64,000 nt of DNA from Cloacibacterium caeni (GCF_907163105.1 NZ_OU015321.1:2123001-2187000), one strand, 5' to 3'. Numbered from the stretch's first letter, positions 35,411-44,785 are shown. A program made the numbers and translations. Notes: generated by a model from the sequence alone, not told the origin.

Positions 35411-36095
35411 TATGAAAAATATTTTAAAAATAACAACCATCTTGGGAATCTCAGTTATCGCGCTGAATTCTTGTGGACCAAAAGATAATCCGCCATTAGT
35501 TTTTTTCCCGGATATGTATTTCCCTATTGCTTATGATCCAATGATTAAAACTGCTAGTAAAGCAGATGGGCATTATGTAAGCAAAGAAAACGAAATCCCG
35601 GCTTTTGTAAATAACTACGGTTCTACTCTACTTTCTCCTGTAGAAGGTACGGTTCCTCAAGACAAGGAAGGAATTTTACCAGAAGATAAAACTCCTAAAA
35701 ATGTAGAAGAATATACTGCATTTTATGAAGAGTCAAAAAGTGTTACTGTTTCTCCTCTAGATCCTAAAAATAAAGAAAAGGACTTAGCAAGAGGTAAAAA
35801 ATTATACGAAATGACTTGCGCAGCTTGTCACGGTGTAGCTGGTGATGGACAAGGTCCAATTGTACAAAGTGGTGCATATTCTGGTGTTCCAGCTTTCAAA
35901 GACAGACAGATTACAGTAGGAACTACTCATTATGTAATTGTAAACGGAAGAAACTTAATGGGATCTTACGCTGGTCAATTAGCTCCTGCTGATAGATGGA
36001 GAGTAGCAATGTATGTAATGAGCGCTTTCAAAGCTGATGCTGTAGCTCCTGTAGCCGCTGTTGATGCAACTACAACTCAAACCAATACTAAATAA
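35403..36095 (+). CDS. actE: ACIII subunit ActE: monohaem cytochrome c lipoprotein
   Basis: A 230-residue cytochrome c with a lipoprotein signal (IALNSC). A long linker precedes the haem domain: CAACHG near residue 138 and LMGSYAGQLAPADRW with a possible axial Met near residue 183. ActE hands electrons on to the terminal oxidase or a soluble cytochrome. Two starts are possible, ATG 35403 (8-base overlap with actD) and ATG 35412; the second gives a more standard signal, MKNILKITTIL. The C-terminus is a low-complexity Ala/Val/Thr tail. Confidence 0.9.
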   Translation: MRNMKNILKITTILGISVIALNSCGPKDNPPLVFFPDMYFPIAYDPMIKTASKADGHYVSKENEIPAFVNNYGSTLLSPVEGTVPQDKEGILPEDKTPKNVEEYTAFYEESKSVTVSPLDPKNKEKDLARGKKLYEMTCAACHGVAGDGQGPIVQSGAYSGVPAFKDRQITVGTTHYVIVNGRNLMGSYAGQLAPADRWRVAMYVMSAFKADAVAPVAAVDATTTQTNTK

Positions 36096-36110
36096 TAAAA
36101 ACAGAAAAAA

Positions 36111-37445
36111 ATGTATAGTTTTTCACCAAAATTAAAATTGTATTCTATTATACTGATAGTTGTTGGATTGGTACTATTCGGTATTGGCTACATGTTAAAT
36201 CATGGGTTAAATGAGTCTGCAATTCAGACAATGATGGATAATGTACACCATGGTACAGAACATCATACCCCAATGAACTCTTCAGAATTAGTAGGACCTC
36301 AAGATAATGCTGCACACTTAGAACATGCAACGCATCAGATTCATAATACGCCGTTCTCGGCTTTACTAACTGCTGCTATGTTATTCTTCGGAATCTCTGC
36401 TTGTGCTTTATTCTTTTTATCAATTCAGCATGCAGCTCACGCTGGTTGGTCTGTAATTGTAACAAGAGTGATGGAAGCGGTATCTTCATTCATTCCAGTA
36501 GGTGGGATTATTTTATTAATCTTAACTTTCCTAAACGTAGGTGGGATTGCTCACTTATATCACTGGATGGATAAAGACTTAATCGATCCTAATTCTCCAA
36601 ACTTTGATGTCATCCTTTACGAAAAATCTAAATTTTTAAATATTCCTTTCTATGTAGTGAGAATCCTTATTTATGTAATTGGTTCTTGGTTCTTCGTTTG
36701 GAAAATTAAAAAAGTTTCTAAGAGATTAGACGAAACTAAAGATAGAAAAGATTACAAAGCATTATACAACTGGAGCGTAGGTTACATAGCATTCTTCGGA
36801 TTTGCTTCTGCAGCTTGGGCTTGGGATTTCTTAATGTCTATTGACCCTCACTGGTATTCTACTCTTTATATTTGGTATTCTATGGTATCTACTTTATCTA
36901 GTGCTGTTGCAGTAATCATTATTGTTGCAGTTTACTTAAAGAAAAAAGGAGTTTTACCACAGTTTAATGATAATCACTTACATGATTTAGCTAAATTCTT
37001 ATTTGCTACTTCAATGTTATGGACTTATTTATTCTTTGACCAATTCATGCTTTACTGGTACGCAAACATCCCAGAAGAAGTAAGATATTTCTTCGATAGA
37101 TTTGCTTACTACAAGTACACATTCTTACCAATGCTTATCATCAACTTCTTAATACCACTATTGGTGTTAGTAAGTTCTAGCATCAAGAGAAATTACAAAG
37201 TAGTAACTACAATGGCTGTTCTAGTAATTCTAGGTCACTGGTTAGATTTCTTCAACATGGTAATGCCAGGAACAGTAGGACCTTTCTGGAATAATGCATA
37301 CACATTCTTATTAGTAGTTGGTGCATTCTTATTCATGGTAGGTTTATTCGTTTTAGTAGTAATGTCTGCATTATCTAAACTTAAATTGATTCCTGAAGGA
37401 AATCCTCTAGTAAAAGAGTCTAAGATTTTTGAATATCCTTTCTAA
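36111..37445 (+). CDS. actF: ACIII subunit ActF: NrfD-like membrane protein
   Basis: A 444-residue integral membrane subunit with about ten hydrophobic segments and a His-rich N-terminal periplasmic stretch (about 38-78). It is a distant relative of ActC; motifs include FFGISACALFFLSIQHAAHA, ASAAWAWDFLMSIDPHWYST and a conserved LGHWLDFFNMVMPG. In ACIII, ActF is taken to help with proton translocation. It is the last gene of the operon: a terminator lies 23 bases downstream, and no cytochrome oxidase genes follow in this window. Confidence 0.9.
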   Translation: MYSFSPKLKLYSIILIVVGLVLFGIGYMLNHGLNESAIQTMMDNVHHGTEHHTPMNSSELVGPQDNAAHLEHATHQIHNTPFSALLTAAMLFFGISACALFFLSIQHAAHAGWSVIVTRVMEAVSSFIPVGGIILLILTFLNVGGIAHLYHWMDKDLIDPNSPNFDVILYEKSKFLNIPFYVVRILIYVIGSWFFVWKIKKVSKRLDETKDRKDYKALYNWSVGYIAFFGFASAAWAWDFLMSIDPHWYSTLYIWYSMVSTLSSAVAVIIIVAVYLKKKGVLPQFNDNHLHDLAKFLFATSMLWTYLFFDQFMLYWYANIPEEVRYFFDRFAYYKYTFLPMLIINFLIPLLVLVSSSIKRNYKVVTTMAVLVILGHWLDFFNMVMPGTVGPFWNNAYTFLLVVGAFLFMVGLFVLVVMSALSKLKLIPEGNPLVKESKIFEYPF

Positions 37446-37467
37446 TTTCAGAAAGAAACATCATATA

Positions 37468-37499
37468 AATCCCAACTTATTGTTGGGATTTTTTTATTT
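37468..37499 (+). terminator. Intrinsic terminator of the ACIII operon
   Basis: AATCCCAAC and GTTGGGATT form a 9-bp stem, followed by a long T tract. The tract also contains the -7 box of the next gene. Confidence 0.9.
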
Positions 37500-37502
37500 T
37501 TG
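37495..37502 (+). promoter_or_regulatory. -7 box of the lipoprotein gene, inside the terminator T tract
   Basis: TAttTTTG overlaps the T run of the ACIII terminator and ends 18 bases before the ATG at 37521. Confidence 0.5.
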
Positions 37503-37520
37503 TATATAAATATTCATTTT

Positions 37521-38669
37521 ATGAAACGTTTCCTTTTTCTAAGCATATTTTCATTGCTTTTTTTAATCGGTTGTAAAAAAGATGCAGTAGATGCAAGCAG
37601 TACAAAAGCCTTCCAAGAAAGTATCAATGACATGTCTTCTTCGCTTCCCACTATTAAACAAATTAAGTTTAATGAAGCTCTTTATATTCTAAAAACCTTT
37701 GGCGTAGATGCAGAAGGTGATATCGAAGAACTAAAAGCTCTTGGCAAACTTCTTGAAGGGAAAAAAGTGCCAGAAATTTTTGCAATGGCAGACAAAGTAG
37801 CACAAGAAAACGGAATCAACTGGGCAAGTACAGCTCCTCCTTCATTAGGTGAAATGAATATCTTCCAAAATATCATGCCGTCTGAAACAGATGTAAATGA
37901 TATTGCCGCAAATTCTTTGCAAATTACAACCAGTGAAGTCTCTGTAGATAGTGTTTTAGGACCAAAAGCATTACAAATCGTTCCAAGATTATTAGATGCT
38001 GCAGGAAATAAAGTAGATTTCGAGAATGCAGCCTTAGAAACCACTTTAGAAGTTTCTAGTCAAGGAGTAAAACTTTTGACATCTAAAAATTTGATGCAAA
38101 ACAATCAATTCAAAGGATTTTATATGAGATTTTCTTCTCTTCCTCAAGAGAAAGTAGTGGATAATAAAATTGACATAAAAGTTACTGTAAAAACGTCAAA
38201 GAAAACCATTCAAATGACCAAAATGGGTGTAGATGTAAATCCTAACGCTCTTTTGATGCCTCAAAGCTCAGAAAATCCAGAAAATCTTGAAGGAACTCCA
38301 GAAGAAAATGCTACGGGAACAGATTCTCCAAAAGTAATTGGCGATCCTAAAAATACCGTTGTGAATTTCTTAAGCAACTTAAACAGTCAGAACTTAAAAG
38401 CAGCTTACAGTCAGTCAGAAAACCCGAATTGGGGTTCTTATGAAACATTTGCCAATCCTACGTCTGGTTTTGGAACCGTAAAAAGTGTAGATGTAAACAA
38501 TGTTTCTACTAAAGCAAATGCCAATAACACTGCAAGTGTAAATGCAACTTATACTGTAACAGATAAATCTGGAAACGCAACTTCGCTTGACGTTTCTTAT
38601 GGATTAAAAGCTACAGAAACAGGCTGGAAAATCACCAGCTATAAAATCAATTCTTCTCAAAAAAAATAA
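37521..38669 (+). CDS. Lipoprotein of unknown function
   Basis: A 382-residue lipoprotein with the signal MKRFLFLSIFSLLFLIGC (Cys18). The N-terminal third is helical (FNEALYILKTFGVDAEGD, and a VAQENGINWA segment). A middle Asn/Pro/Glu-rich linker (about 250-285) is followed by a C-terminal NTF2-like part: VVNFLSNLNSQNLKAAYSQ and TGWKITSYKIN, a pattern also seen in DUF4878-type domains (tentative). The start is the ATG at 37521, not the TTG at 37500 which lies in the promoter. apt follows 16 bases later and may be co-transcribed. Confidence 0.75.
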   Translation: MKRFLFLSIFSLLFLIGCKKDAVDASSTKAFQESINDMSSSLPTIKQIKFNEALYILKTFGVDAEGDIEELKALGKLLEGKKVPEIFAMADKVAQENGINWASTAPPSLGEMNIFQNIMPSETDVNDIAANSLQITTSEVSVDSVLGPKALQIVPRLLDAAGNKVDFENAALETTLEVSSQGVKLLTSKNLMQNNQFKGFYMRFSSLPQEKVVDNKIDIKVTVKTSKKTIQMTKMGVDVNPNALLMPQSSENPENLEGTPEENATGTDSPKVIGDPKNTVVNFLSNLNSQNLKAAYSQSENPNWGSYETFANPTSGFGTVKSVDVNNVSTKANANNTASVNATYTVTDKSGNATSLDVSYGLKATETGWKITSYKINSSQKK

Positions 38670-38685
38670 ATTAAAATCCCATAAA

Positions 38686-39222
38686 ATGGCAACGCAAGAT
38701 TTAATCGCTAGATTAGAAAGCACAATTCAGAATATTCCAGATTTCCCAATCGAAGGAATACAATTCAAAGACATTACGCCCATTTTCTTAAATCCTAAAT
38801 TATACGAAGACGTAATTGCAGATTTAGTAGAATTCAGCAAAGGAAAAGTAGACGTAGTGTGCGGAATAGAAAGCAGAGGCTATCTCTTCGGAATTGCAAT
38901 TGCTGTTGCCCTAGAAGTTCCATTTATTTTAATTAGAAAAAAAGGGAAACTTCCTCCTCCATTTATTTCAGAAAAATACGATTTAGAATACGGAACTGCC
39001 GAAATAGAAATGCGCACGAACCAAATTCAACCAAACCAAAGAGTATTAATTCACGATGATTTATTAGCAACAGGTGGCACAACTGAAGCTGCTGCTAAAT
39101 TGGTTGAAAAACAAGGCGCAAAAGTGACACAGTTCAGTTTTTTAATTGGTCTTAAAGATTTACACGGCGAAGATAAACTGAAACAGTTTGACGCTGAAGT
39201 GTACAGTATTCTGAACTATTAA
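38686..39222 (+). CDS. apt: Adenine phosphoribosyltransferase
   Basis: A 178-residue purine-salvage enzyme that makes AMP from adenine and PRPP. Family features are all present: IQNIPDFPIEGIQFKDITPI at the N-terminus, VCGIESRGYLFG (adenine pocket), IRKKGKLPPP, and the PRPP-binding loop VLIHDDLLATGGTTEAA (about 123-139). Full length for the type. It is 16 bases downstream of the lipoprotein gene and converges on the DUF389 gene with only 10 bases between stops. Confidence 0.95.
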   Translation: MATQDLIARLESTIQNIPDFPIEGIQFKDITPIFLNPKLYEDVIADLVEFSKGKVDVVCGIESRGYLFGIAIAVALEVPFILIRKKGKLPPPFISEKYDLEYGTAEIEMRTNQIQPNQRVLIHDDLLATGGTTEAAAKLVEKQGAKVTQFSFLIGLKDLHGEDKLKQFDAEVYSILNY

Positions 39223-39232
39223 TTTTTAGATT

Positions 39233-40267
39233 TTATTTCTTCTCCAACTCCTTTTTCAGCTCATTAATCTGTTGTTGAAGATAATTTATTTCTGTAGCCT
39301 TAGAATTCGGCGCATAATGCCATCTCAATTTAATTTCTTTATTGAGCAAATCAGCTGCATCTAATTTCTGAGAATCTATAAAATTTTGATCATTGAGAAT
39401 GGTAATGTCTAGAAATTTTTCACCATTTTCTTCTTCCGCTTTATAATTTACAATAGCCAATTCAGGGTTTTGTTTTTGAATGGTATCAATATATTCTTCG
39501 GCATCTGATTTCAATTTTTCGGCATTCCACTTTTTCTGAGTCAATAAAATACTTGGAAACAGCACCAATAAAGAGATAATGGTAATGATTAGAATATCTT
39601 TTTTATTTCTTTTTTCCACTTTTTCGAGATAATATTTTTGATATCCCAAAACAATGCTCAAAATCCAAGTTCCCACTCCTATGAAAAAACAATTAATGAG
39701 ATAATAATACATCCCGCCAAAGAAAAAATCCCAATTCAAATTTGCAATTCCATAACCAGCCGTACAAAGCGGAGGAATACAAGCCGTGGCTACTGCAACT
39801 CCTGCAATTACTTTGATGGCTTCCTTTCTAATGATTCCTAAAAACCATGCAAAACCACCAAAAAGCGCTAACAAACAATCGAAAATAGTAGCTTCTTTAA
39901 ATGCTGCTAATTGTGACGTCTCTTGATGAAATGGTGATATTAAAAAATAAATAGTAGAAGCTACCAAACCGGTAACAATCATTATCACCCAGTTATAAAG
40001 ACTAAGTTTTACCAAATTTTTATTGTGAATAGACAAACCAAAAGAAAGTCCTACCACTGGTCCCATTAATGGAGATATAAGCATCGCACCAATTACTGCA
40101 GCAGGAGAATTGATATTAAGACCAATACTTGCAATCGCCATAGACAAAACAAGTAACCACAAGTTATGCCCACGGAAATAAACACCTTCTTCTATTTCTG
40201 CAAAAGTAAAACGCTCTTCTTCTTCTCTTGGTAATGCTAATGTTCTTTTAAGTTTATGATAAGGCAT
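39233..40267 (-). CDS. DUF389 family membrane protein
   Basis: A 344-residue membrane protein with about six to seven hydrophobic segments in the first 230 residues, holding the DUF389 hallmarks NINSPAAVIGAMLISPLMGPVVGL and GVAVATACIPPLCTAGYGIA (each shown in part: SPAAVIGAMLISPLMGP; ATACIPPLCTAGYG). The C-terminal 100 residues are soluble and end in a coiled-coil-like QQQINELKKELEKK. DUF389 proteins are widespread and functionally unassigned. A -7 box (TActTTTG) lies 16 bases before the start. It diverges from the K+ channel gene. Confidence 0.85.
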   Translation of the reverse strand: MPYHKLKRTLALPREEEERFTFAEIEEGVYFRGHNLWLLVLSMAIASIGLNINSPAAVIGAMLISPLMGPVVGLSFGLSIHNKNLVKLSLYNWVIMIVTGLVASTIYFLISPFHQETSQLAAFKEATIFDCLLALFGGFAWFLGIIRKEAIKVIAGVAVATACIPPLCTAGYGIANLNWDFFFGGMYYYLINCFFIGVGTWILSIVLGYQKYYLEKVEKRNKKDILIITIISLLVLFPSILLTQKKWNAEKLKSDAEEYIDTIQKQNPELAIVNYKAEEENGEKFLDITILNDQNFIDSQKLDAADLLNKEIKLRWHYAPNSKATEINYLQQQINELKKELEKK

Positions 40268-40283
40268 ATCAAATGATTTTTTT

Positions 40284-40291
40284 CAAAAGTA
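40284..40291 (-). promoter_or_regulatory. -7 box of the DUF389 gene
   Basis: Minus-strand TActTTTG (plus CAAAAGTA), 16 bases before the ATG. Confidence 0.5.
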
Positions 40292-40342
40292 AGCAATTTC
40301 TACACTATTTTTTTTGTAAATTTATACAAGAATTCATTTACA

Positions 40343-41356
40343 ATGAATAGATTTTCCGCATTATATAAAAGAATTTTAATTTTAGTGGTCTCCATACTCA
40401 TTTTTGTATTATTGGGAGCATTAGCACTCATGTATTCTGAGAAAATGAGATTACTGGACGCGGTTTGGTACAGTATTATGACACTTACTACCGTAGGTTT
40501 TGGAGTGCCCGACAATTTCTCAGATTTAGGAAAAATCATCACTATTTTTTTAATGCTTTTCGGTGTGGGAGCTGTGCTCTATGGTTTAACAGCGCTTTCA
40601 TTAGAATTTTTTAACGGAAATTTCGCCAAAGAATACAAACAAAATCTCATCAAACGCAATATGAAAAATTTAGAAAATCACATCATCATTTGTGGTTTCG
40701 GGAGAAATGGCAGACAAGCCGCCAGAAAACTTATTCTCCACAAAAAACCTTTTGTTATTATAGACAAAAAACCGCTAGAAAATAGAGATGATGAGTTCCG
40801 CAACACTATTTTTATCCACGGAAATGCGGTAGAAGATGAAATATTGATCAAAGCTGGAGTAGAAAAGGCAAATGGAATCATCGCTAGTTTACCATCTGAT
40901 GCAGATAATCTTTTTATTGTAATCAGTTCTAAAGAATTAAATCCAAAAATTAAAGTCATCAGTAGAGCATCTAACAGCAGTACCATCAAAAAACTGAAAA
41001 CAGCAGGTGCCGAAAATGTAATTATGCCTGATAAAATTGGCGGCGAACACATGGCTTCTCTTCTTATTACCCCAGATTTGGTAGAATTTATTGATAATAT
41101 TGTGTTGGAAGGCACCAAAAAAATTAACGTTTTAGAAATTTATACGGATAAACTTTCCAAAGAATTTATCGGCAAAAAATTAGAAGAACTTAAAATTTTC
41201 CCAAAAACAGGATGTAAAATTGTAGGCTACAAAGACGTTCACGGCGAATACATCATTAATCCTGACGAAAGTAAACTCATAGAACCGAATAGTTGTATTT
41301 TCATTCTTGGACAACCTCATCAGATTGAAAACCTACAAAACATGTATCCTCAATAA
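40343..41356 (+). CDS. Two-TM potassium channel with RCK (TrkA-N/TrkA-C) domains
   Basis: A 337-residue ion channel subunit. Two membrane helices (about 8-30 and 70-92) flank the pore loop with selectivity filter TVGFG, a variant of the usual TVGYG. A cytoplasmic RCK domain follows: Rossmann motif IIICGFGRNGRQAARKL (about 112-128) with an acidic residue in FVIIDKKP, then TrkA-C from about 255 (FIGKKLEELKIFP). Such MthK-like channels are gated by a bound ligand, nucleotide or Ca2+; which one is not clear here. Probably monocistronic. Confidence 0.9.
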   Translation: MNRFSALYKRILILVVSILIFVLLGALALMYSEKMRLLDAVWYSIMTLTTVGFGVPDNFSDLGKIITIFLMLFGVGAVLYGLTALSLEFFNGNFAKEYKQNLIKRNMKNLENHIIICGFGRNGRQAARKLILHKKPFVIIDKKPLENRDDEFRNTIFIHGNAVEDEILIKAGVEKANGIIASLPSDADNLFIVISSKELNPKIKVISRASNSSTIKKLKTAGAENVIMPDKIGGEHMASLLITPDLVEFIDNIVLEGTKKINVLEIYTDKLSKEFIGKKLEELKIFPKTGCKIVGYKDVHGEYIINPDESKLIEPNSCIFILGQPHQIENLQNMYPQ

Positions 41357-41406
41357 GACAAATATTTCTCATAAAAACCCTAACTGAAAACCACTGAAAA
41401 TAAATA

Positions 41407-41437
41407 TTGTATATCACAATAGAAACTATTATTTTTG
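41407..41437 (+). promoter_or_regulatory. Promoter of the TPR protein-ribH operon
   Basis: TTG (41407-41409), 20-base spacer, TAttTTTG (41430-41437), then 18 bases to the ATG at 41456. Confidence 0.65.
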
Positions 41438-41455
41438 CATTTCAATTTCAAAATT

Positions 41456-42166
41456 ATGACAGACAAGCATAAAAGCAAAAAAGAGCTAGAGAACGAAGGA
41501 AAAGAAACGGTAGAAATTTTTCAAGATTTAGACCAAACCGCGCTCAAAACAGAGATGTTCATTGAAAAATACGCTAAACAAATCGGGATTATTTTCGGTG
41601 CTGTAGTATTAGCGGTTTTAGGATACTTTGCTTATCAGCAATTCATCGCAAATCCTAAAAACGAAGAAGCTACACTGAGCTATCTGGCTGCTCAAAAAAA
41701 CCTTTCTGAAGGGAAAGATGATATCGCACTAGGTGGAAAATCTGCTGCAAATCCAGGATTCAAAGGTACTTATGAGCAATTTCCTGGTACTGATGCTGGT
41801 AAACTTTCTGCTTACAATGCAGGTTTATTAAAATTCAAAGAAGGTAAATACCAAGAAGCTTACGATTTATTAGACAAGTTTTCTTCTGATAATAAAATCT
41901 TAATGGCTCTAAAATATGGAGCAATGGGAGATGCTCAAGCAAATCTTAACAAAAATGAAGATGCACTTTCTCTTTTAGACAAAGCCGCTTCTGCTTCTGA
42001 TGATGCTTACACTTCTTATTACTTTACAAGAAAAGCTGGTTTACTAGCACTTGCAATGAAGAAAAACGCTGAAGCTAAAAAATACTTCGAAACCATCGAA
42101 GAAAAATATGCAGACTATGACGGCGGTACTTCTGATGCTTATATAGAAATGGTAAAAAACTTTTAA
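41456..42166 (+). CDS. YfgM-like TPR membrane protein
   Basis: A 236-residue protein with a charged cytoplasmic N-terminus, one membrane helix (about 43-65, IIFGAVVLAVLGYFAYQQF) and a periplasmic region with three or four TPR-like helix pairs (AYNAGLLKFKEGKYQEAYDLL, ALKYGAMGDAQANLNKNEDA). The layout is that of YfgM, a periplasmic-chaperone partner of the Sec translocon. The frame starts at a TTG inside the promoter; ATG 41456 (MTDKHKSKKELE) is the real start. ribH follows after 9 bases. Confidence 0.82.
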   Translation: MTDKHKSKKELENEGKETVEIFQDLDQTALKTEMFIEKYAKQIGIIFGAVVLAVLGYFAYQQFIANPKNEEATLSYLAAQKNLSEGKDDIALGGKSAANPGFKGTYEQFPGTDAGKLSAYNAGLLKFKEGKYQEAYDLLDKFSSDNKILMALKYGAMGDAQANLNKNEDALSLLDKAASASDDAYTSYYFTRKAGLLALAMKKNAEAKKYFETIEEKYADYDGGTSDAYIEMVKNF

Positions 42167-42175
42167 AAATATAAA

Positions 42176-42664
42176 ATGGCAACTGTAAATCTTTCGGATT
42201 ACAAACCATTACAAATCTCAAATGCTGATTCTTTTAGAATCGGCATTGTTGTTTCAGATTGGAATGATTTTGTAACCTATAACCTTCGCGATGCAGCGAT
42301 ACAAATTCTAGAAAAAGAAGGCATAAAAAAAGAAAATATAGAAATTTTTTCTGTTCCTGGTGCATTTGAGTTAAGCTACGCTTGCATGCAATTGTGTGCC
42401 GCAGAAAACCATGATGCAGTAATTGCCATCGGAAATGTAATTAGAGGAGAAACTCCACATTTTGATTACGTTTGCAGCGCTGTAGCTCAAGGAATTAAAG
42501 ATTGTAATGTAATGACAGATGTTCCGGCTATTTTCTGTGTTTTGACAGATGATAATAAGGAACAATCTTTAGCAAGAAGTGGCGGAAACCTTGGAAACAA
42601 AGGCGTAGAAGCGGCGGTTACTGCTCTTAGAATGGTTGAATTCAGAAGAAATTTGAATAAATAG
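42176..42664 (+). CDS. ribH: 6,7-dimethyl-8-ribityllumazine synthase
   Basis: A 162-residue enzyme of riboflavin synthesis. It condenses the 5-amino-6-ribitylamino-uracil and dihydroxybutanone phosphate precursors. Typical parts: IGIVVSDWNDFVTYNL (substrate loop, normally with Phe/Trp + Asn), SVPGAFELSYA, AIGNVIRGETPHFDYVC with catalytic His, and IFCVLTDDNKEQSLARS, GNKGVEAAVTALRM at the end. Full length for the type. Probably co-transcribed with the upstream TPR gene; this pairing looks conserved in the group but has no obvious biochemical reason. Confidence 0.95.
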   Translation: MATVNLSDYKPLQISNADSFRIGIVVSDWNDFVTYNLRDAAIQILEKEGIKKENIEIFSVPGAFELSYACMQLCAAENHDAVIAIGNVIRGETPHFDYVCSAVAQGIKDCNVMTDVPAIFCVLTDDNKEQSLARSGGNLGNKGVEAAVTALRMVEFRRNLNK

Positions 42665-42700
42665 TCAAATTCTACACCCAAATCTCAAAATTGTATTAAA

Positions 42701-44785
42701 ATGTATCTTCAAAAAGTAAAACCTTTTCTCTATTTAGGGATTTTTTACCTTATCGTTTCCTTTTTATTAAGGTTAGTATTTGTATTCCACCCGATTACCA
42801 CTGCAGATTTTTCTTTTGCAGAAATATTGAAGGTTACTTCAGTAGGATTAGTGAATGACATTTTGGTATTTACAATTGCCAGTAGCTTTTTAGCACTTTA
42901 TTTTTTATTCCTGTCAAACGGTAAATATCAAAAACCTTACGGACAAATCATCCTAGGAGTTCTGGTTCTTGCATTTATATACATTTTAGCAACTCCAAAT
43001 AATATTTTCAAACAATATGGAGGTGGCGTAGTAAAAATTGTTTTAGCATTTTTGGGGCTTAAAATTTTATTTTTTTCATTGATGCTGTTTTTACCAAAAC
43101 AAAGGCTTAAAATCAGAAACAGTTTATACTTTACCACATTATTTTTGTACGTGCTTTTGATTATTTTCAATGCCGTTTCAGAATATTTCTTCTACAATGA
43201 ATTTGGGGTTCGTTATAATTTTATCGCGGTAGATTATCTTATTTACACCACTGAAGTTATAGGAAATATTATGGAAAGTTATCCTATCGTTCCTCTGTTT
43301 ACTGCTATTTTCGTAGTAACAGGATTGGCAACTTGGTGGATTTACAAAAAGACCAAAGACAGCCTTTTACAATTACCTAATTTAGTTCAAAAGTTTACAT
43401 TATTAGGTGTTTTTGCTATTTTATTGGGAATCAGTTTAAGTTTTTCAGAGAAAATTAACCTTAAAAAAGGAAACATTTTCCAACAGGAAATCGCAGCCAA
43501 CGGAATGGTAAAATTCTACGAAGCGTTTAGCAATAATACGTTAGATTTTTTCACCTTCTATCCTACTGTTGACCAAAAAACCGCAGAAAAAAACACTCTG
43601 CTTCCTTTAGGAACCACTACTTTAAATAGAACTATCACTTCTGAGAAACCAGAATTACAAAAAAATGTAGTTCTCATTTCTATAGAAAGTTTGTCCGCAG
43701 CTTACATGAAAGCTTATGGTTACGAAGAAAGTGTAACTCCTTTCTTAGACCAATTGGCACAAAAAAGTTTATTTTTCACCAATTTATACGCCACAGGAAA
43801 CAGAACGGTAAGAGGTTTAGAAGCATTAACGCTTTGTATTCCTCCAACTGCTGGAGAAAGTGTTATTAAAAGAGAAAAAGAAAACAAAAATAAATTCACC
43901 ACAGGAAGCGTTTTTAAGTCAAAAGGTTACAGCGTAAAATATTTATACGGCGGTTACAGCTATTTTGACAACATGAAAGATTTCTACGCAGGAAATGGTT
44001 ACGAAATTGTAGATAGAGATAATTTCACTCCAGAAGAAATCACTTTTGCAAATGTTTGGGGTGTTTGTGACGAAGATATGGCCAAAAAAGCCATTAGCGA
44101 AATGAACAAAGATTATAAAGCTGGTAAACCATTCTTCCATCATTGGATGACGGTTTCTAACCACAGACCTTTTACTTATCCAGAAGGGAAAATAGACATT
44201 CCTGCAGATTCTAAATCTAGAAAAGGTGGCGTAAAATACACCGATTATTCTATCATGAAATTTTTTGAAATGGCTCAAAAACAGCCTTGGTTCAAAAATA
44301 CCGTTTTCGTGATTGTAGCAGACCATTGTTCATCTAGTGCTGGTAAAACAGAACTCCCAATGGATAAATACAGAATTCCTGCGATGATTTATGCTCCAGA
44401 ATTTGTGGCTCCACAGAAATTCTCACAAATTACCTCTCAGATAGATGTGATGCCTACCGTTTTGGGATTATTGAATTTCAAATATCAATCTAAATTTTTA
44501 GGTCAAGATGTTTTCTCTAAAAATTTCGTTCCTAGAGCGTATATTGCAACGTATCAGGATTTAGGATTCGTAAAAGACAATTACCTTACGGTGATTTCTC
44601 CTACTAAAAATATTAAACAATATCAATTAGTTCAAAAACCTAATACCAATACCACAACTGAGTTTAACATTTATTACACCGAAAATCTTTTACAAGACAA
44701 TCCTAGAAAAGATTTGGTAGATCAAACCATTTCAAATTATCAAAGTACAAGCTTTTGGCTAAAAAATAAAATGCTCGACAAATAA
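42701..44785 (+). CDS. LTA-synthase/sulfatase family membrane phosphotransferase
   Basis: A 694-residue protein with five membrane helices (first 260 residues) and a C-terminal alkaline-phosphatase-superfamily domain. The active-site parts are NVVLISIESLSAAY (metal Glu), TGNRTVRGLEALTL with the Thr nucleophile (about 368), HHWMTVSNHRPF and the metal ligands in VIVADHCSSS. In Gram-positives this architecture makes lipoteichoic acid; Gram-negative relatives add phosphoglycerol or phosphoethanolamine to periplasmic glycans or lipids. Which acceptor is used here is unknown. It has no clear operon partner. Confidence 0.85.
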   Translation: MYLQKVKPFLYLGIFYLIVSFLLRLVFVFHPITTADFSFAEILKVTSVGLVNDILVFTIASSFLALYFLFLSNGKYQKPYGQIILGVLVLAFIYILATPNNIFKQYGGGVVKIVLAFLGLKILFFSLMLFLPKQRLKIRNSLYFTTLFLYVLLIIFNAVSEYFFYNEFGVRYNFIAVDYLIYTTEVIGNIMESYPIVPLFTAIFVVTGLATWWIYKKTKDSLLQLPNLVQKFTLLGVFAILLGISLSFSEKINLKKGNIFQQEIAANGMVKFYEAFSNNTLDFFTFYPTVDQKTAEKNTLLPLGTTTLNRTITSEKPELQKNVVLISIESLSAAYMKAYGYEESVTPFLDQLAQKSLFFTNLYATGNRTVRGLEALTLCIPPTAGESVIKREKENKNKFTTGSVFKSKGYSVKYLYGGYSYFDNMKDFYAGNGYEIVDRDNFTPEEITFANVWGVCDEDMAKKAISEMNKDYKAGKPFFHHWMTVSNHRPFTYPEGKIDIPADSKSRKGGVKYTDYSIMKFFEMAQKQPWFKNTVFVIVADHCSSSAGKTELPMDKYRIPAMIYAPEFVAPQKFSQITSQIDVMPTVLGLLNFKYQSKFLGQDVFSKNFVPRAYIATYQDLGFVKDNYLTVISPTKNIKQYQLVQKPNTNTTTEFNIYYTENLLQDNPRKDLVDQTISNYQSTSFWLKNKMLDK

